Positions 60,201 through 64,000 of a stretch of DNA of 64,000 nucleotides are shown here, one piece after another. The DNA is from Epiperipatus broadwayi (lineage: Eukaryota > Onychophora > Udeonychophora > Euonychophora > Peripatidae): the NCBI GenBank assembly GCA_028023455.1, contig JAQFVV010000030.1:9760876-9824875 (forward strand), read 5' to 3'. Position numbers and translations under genes: made by a program. The notes under the pieces are model-generated. The model was not told the origin of the DNA and ran no database searches. It worked only from the letters and a program-made list of their open reading frames with translations. Within the stretch, counting starts at the first letter, position 1. The number at the start of each line of letters is the position of its first letter.

Positions 60201-62781
60201 ATATTGTACAGTCAATTTAAGAAAATAATAATCTATACCTGTCCAATTTAACAATATAAATGAAAATACTAAATTACGAAAGTTTTCAAAAATATTTATT
60301 AAGACTCTTAATATTAAATATTCTCTGCATTGCCTTAAAACTTATGTTGGAGAAAAACTGGATACACCATTTTGTAACTTCGGGTGGCAAGTGGAATTGA
60401 CATGTTTATTAAATTGAGTTATAAAATTTCACCAATACTGAATTAAACGGCAACTTAATTCTAGTATATTAATTATCATGTTAACCACATTGTGGATCAG
60501 ATTTATAATATACTATTTAAATAATATTTGTCTAAATTGCATGTTGTTATTAAATTAGTAATAAATTGAAAGGTTGCTAGTCTTTCACATATGCCTACTG
60601 TTGTTTCACAGACAGCCAAACAGCGGTCTGAAGAGCCATCAGGCCTTGACACATGACAGAGATTTTGATAAGAAAAGGATGATACCACCTTTCTCTTTGC
60701 TTAACTGTATATATATATAAGCCAGTCTTAAGCATCTTGGCTTGAAAGCATGAAGATATAAACATATTCATTTATTACTCACTGAGTTTTTAATTTACAA
60801 TATAGTTCTGTTAAGCAATACAGAATATGAAATCCACATATGCGATAAAAATAAAAAGCAATGTTTATCTTCAACCTCTTTAATTTCTGGAATAACAAAG
60901 CATTTAAAGTTAACAGAAAAAACTACAATTCTTTATGGATCCAGCAATGTACTAAGATTACAAATTAAACTAATAAATATCAAATGCATTCATGTGGTAA
61001 AGAATAATCATCAATCATATAAAGCTGCAGATTTCAAATGGTTGCAATCAAGATTTCGTTCTCTTTGTTTCATAATAAAATTGTGAAAAGAGGTTTATGT
61101 AATGATCTTTTATTATTAATAATATTATATGTATTGTCTTGTAATATTGTATATGTTTATTTTACAGATGTAAAACCTGGTTCGTGTAGAAAATGAAACC
61201 CATGATATAAATATAAAAAAGGGTAAAGTAATCTTATTTTTTATAAATTTTTGTTCATATTTTAAATATGAACACAGGTAAAAAGATTAAAATTTCTCAC
61301 AATAAATTATTACAATTTATTCTTAATATTTTCTTTCTAGTTGATAAAAGCTACAATTGCTAAATAATAATAAATAGGTGATATCCAATTCTAATTAATT
61401 TAAGTGCATTAAATATGGTGTTTTGTATGTAATACTTAACTAATTAATAGCTAATGACAGCTGTAGTTATGAGTCGTTCTCAAATTGATAATAATTATAA
61501 TTTTCATGTGCCAAACAGTAATATATTCCATTTTGCTTAGTGTCTTTATATACTCATAGTAAGTAATATTAGTATGAGATTTGACAGTTATCATGTTGAA
61601 TGATTATAATGGTACATGTATAATATCTGGAATATGTGGTAGATCTATGTTGCATCACATTAGGTTCACTTATTTTCTTATCCTGAGTGATGATGGAAAT
61701 TATCCTTATGGGTGAATCATGACTGATACCCATAAAACTTTTGTAATGTATTGGTATAATTATTAAATAAGGGATTGACTGCCCCTTTATTTTTCATATC
61801 CTTAAAGATGCTCCAAAAGTGACACCGGGATTGCAGACCATTTGTAATCACAAAATGACCATGGTCTATTTTGTTAGTTTGTTCTCTTTGCCTTAACTCA
61901 ATACTATTATATCTCTGGATATATCATATGTTTCATTATATTCCGTATTCCTAAGTTTTAATGGTTTAGTATTGATAACAATAGAATCCTTTCTGAAATA
62001 TAGTATTTAAAAATGTAGACTATACTTAGCATTGAACAAAATGATGATAAAAGATCATATTAGTTAAAAGTTATTTTATATGGTAGATTATTACTTAATG
62101 CCTATTTATTTGAGATGATCCCATCTATACCATTAGTCCATGTTATTTATTGTTTATACCCTATTTGTTTTATATGCTGATATTTTTCCTTAAAGGAATC
62201 ATATAATATAAAATTAACAATTGAAAGGTAGAATAATAATAGTCTTGATTCTTAAAGCAGTATTGACTGTTTAATAGCCTAAATAAATGGATTAAAATAA
62301 GAAGTCAATAGTTTTTATTAACATATGGTAGCATAAATTATTATACCTTAAGTATATTCATTGTCTTATCTTGTATAATATAATATTGGTAGCTTATTAA
62401 CTATTGGATAGGAATTTTGAATTATATTACTTGTGTCTATTTGAAGTGAATAAGTTCTTAAAATCATGCTATTAATAAATAGGTAAAGTATAAGATGTAT
62501 AATAAGTCAAAATAAACTCGATATAAGTAATTGACTTAAATAATAATTAATTAAAAGATAATAATCTATTAAATTGGTAAATAGATCTTAAGAGATCTTC
62601 CTTTAGTAATATAATGATGTAATTAAATCTTCATAATTCTCCAAGATTATGTATGTTCCTTTTTGTTATTAATATTTTACAAACTTGTAAATAATGTAAA
62701 TAAATTTTGTTTGAAAATATATCTAGTTATCTGTAGCCTTATTGCTAAATACTATCCATATTGTTATTGCTATCAACATAC
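57243..62781. other. Long gene-less AT-rich stretch
   Basis: About 5.5 kb in which I recognise no gene, RNA or repeat family. Simple tracts occur near 57780-57880 (CTAT/CATC-like) and 58290-58325 (T-rich). A more balanced segment (60560-60690) has a 61-codon minus-strand frame with no known motif. At 61168-61220 a segment looks flanked by splice-like AG and GT, but it has no open frame. Confidence 0.4.
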
Positions 62782-62912
62782 TATTTTTATTGTTATATAT
62801 AGGGTATATGAGCACAGACTTTCACACGACCCACCACTCTCCATTCTATCTAATAATACTGATACAATCTTAATATATATCTAAGCACTTATAGTATATA
62901 TGTGTAGAGATG

Positions 62913-62971
62913 ATAATCTGGACCAACTGATGATTGCTGGTTTAGCATGAAATACGTATATTGGTGATTAT
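62913..62971 (+). ncRNA. Hammerhead ribozyme, type I, family A, apparently intact
   Basis: Stem I 5' strand ATAATC (62913-62918), internal loop TGG, ACCAA (62922-62926). Core CTGATGA (62927-62933). Stem II TTGCT/AGCAT with loop GGTTT (62934-62948). GAAA (62949-62952). Stem III TA..TA with loop ACGT. Triplet ATA, predicted cleavage after 62960. Stem I 3' strand TTGGT and GATTAT (62961-62971) pairs perfectly. All invariant positions are present; only the U-U pair at the base of stem II departs from the usual G-C. Confidence 0.88.
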
Positions 62972-63059
62972 TTATCTTTTCCACATATATGTGTTTGGGT
63001 GTATCAGTGTTATTAGAAAGAATGGAGCATGTTGGGTCTTGTGAAAGCCTGTGCTCATA

Positions 63060-63065
<6 letters not shown>

Positions 63066-63118
<53 letters not shown>
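63066..63118. repeat. (TA)n microsatellite inside the family A tail
   Basis: An AT run expanded from the 'ccctatatata' end of the arm. Other copies have only a few units here. Confidence 0.95.
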
Positions 63119-63120
<2 letters not shown>

Positions 63121-63160
63121 AGGTATATAATAAGCCTGTGTTTCAGTTATTTTTATTGTT

Positions 63161-64000
63161 GTAATAAATACCATCAACAGTTAATATAATAGATTTTTTT
63201 GTGTGTTAGCTAAGTTTGAAAGTTGTGTAATTGTAATTGACTTAAGTACGCACAAACAACTAATAGAATAAAGTGCATACCTTGACGACATGAACTTAGC
63301 ATTATTCCCAATTTTTAGGTGAATTTACTGTGTGTAAAGATTATGGATTCTTTTATCTTTACCTTTTTCTAGTTTGAAAATATATTATTTTTACAAATTT
63401 CAAGACATTATATGTGAAAAAACCCCATTTAACTATATACTGTACTAAATGTGTTTTCAATGTTTGGTTAAAAAATTAATGTTAATACTAATAATGCTAT
63501 TCATTTCTTCGTCCATAAAACTATAATTTATTTACAGTTAAAACAATGTTTACATCCATATACTGTATACTGATATATATAAAAATTGCAAAAGAAAAGT
63601 AGCTTTTCTTTTAAAATTAAAAAAAAAAAACAAAAAACAAAACAATAACGCTTCATGTTTTAAAAAGCATATTTTTATTTTCGCTAAACTTAATTTGATT
63701 AGGCAGAAGATACTTTATGTAAAATTAATGAACAATTTGATAAAACTTCTTTATTTTAAAATTGCAAATTATATTGGGAAAGACGGATAAATTGTGTTTA
63801 ATGTAGTATATTTGCAGTTATTTAAAGTTTATATTTCCGTAAATGTTTTTAGTTTAAAAACTAAATTAAATTAAAAAGAAATTTAAATGGAATTAGAATA
63901 AATGCTAATGGATTTTCTTTTAAGAAGAAAAGCATCTTATTTCATAATAAAGGATACATTTAATATTAATCATTCATCAGGTTATTCAAATCAATTATTA
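63161..64000. other. Gene-less AT-rich end of the window
   Basis: No feature recognised. An A-rich run lies at 63620-63645. Confidence 0.45.

Larger units (their letters stand above)
62796..63147 (+). mobile_element. Family A hammerhead element with 13-bp target-site duplication
   Basis: A short left arm ('gggtatatgagcacagact' onward) is the inverse of the right end ('agcctgtgctcatatacc'). The ribozyme-bearing middle lies between them. After a TA microsatellite comes the one-sided tail 'ggtatataataagcctgtg'. A perfect 13-bp direct repeat TATTTTTATTGTT (62782-62794, 63148-63160) flanks the element. Compared with 10.8 kb, this copy keeps the middle and lies in the opposite orientation. Non-coding. 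Confidence 0.88.

Noticed and set aside
61168-61220. Small exon-like segment with AG before and GT after
   Set aside because: No frame is open across it and no neighbouring exon or gene was found.

Overview
This 64 kb window is very AT-rich, intron/intergenic-type DNA from an animal genome. There are no bacterial features (no operons, ribosome-binding sites or CRISPR), no host protein-coding gene that I can support, and one 500-base assembly gap (13774-14273). It is filled with decayed mobile elements. The elements (RTE-type and CR1/jockey-type LINEs, Ty3/gypsy, hAT MITE, tRNA-derived SINE, hammerhead elements) fit an invertebrate. I cannot name the species from sequence alone.

Most of the recognisable protein-coding sequence is retrotransposon remnant. 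One RTE-like LINE family with an AP-endonuclease, a reverse transcriptase and a (GAT)n tail is present five times: 38730-40130 (+), 42055-45475 (-, nearly full length), 49799-53495 (+, nearly full length, with a palindrome inserted), and 3' scraps at 35219-35560 (+) and 56232-56398 (-). A second, older LINE lies at 15230-17985 and a CR1/jockey-like fragment at 53505-54590. Two Ty3/gypsy remnants are present: gag-protease-integrase at 25060-26560 (-), and RT-RNase H-integrase at 29905-32066 (+). The second is followed by a purine tract and a probable 2.5 kb LTR (32421-34933).

The most interesting content is a set of short palindromic elements that carry type I hammerhead ribozyme motifs. Three sequence families (called A, B and C here) have a hammerhead core with a minimal stem III, and a fourth (D) has a ruined one. 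Motifs that look intact by eye are at 24405-24461 (+), 62913-62971 (+) and 22284-22330 (-). Several copies are inverted dimers, with one ribozyme per arm on opposite strands, and several are bounded by direct repeats of about 12-15 bp with a unit tail on one side. This resembles non-autonomous Penelope-like elements or metazoan retrozymes, but the inverted-dimer layout is unusual. A 25-27 bp core related to CATATGGGTCTGAA..CAGTTCAG is shared across families B, C and D.

Other mobile DNA: two tRNA-Gly-like retroposons with target-site duplications (47250-47342, 55322-55422), the second nested in an older palindrome; a hAT-type MITE with a perfect 8-bp duplication (7438-7888); several anonymous inverted-repeat elements; and long TA microsatellites. 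The remaining stretches (for example 57,300-62,780) hold nothing I can recognise.
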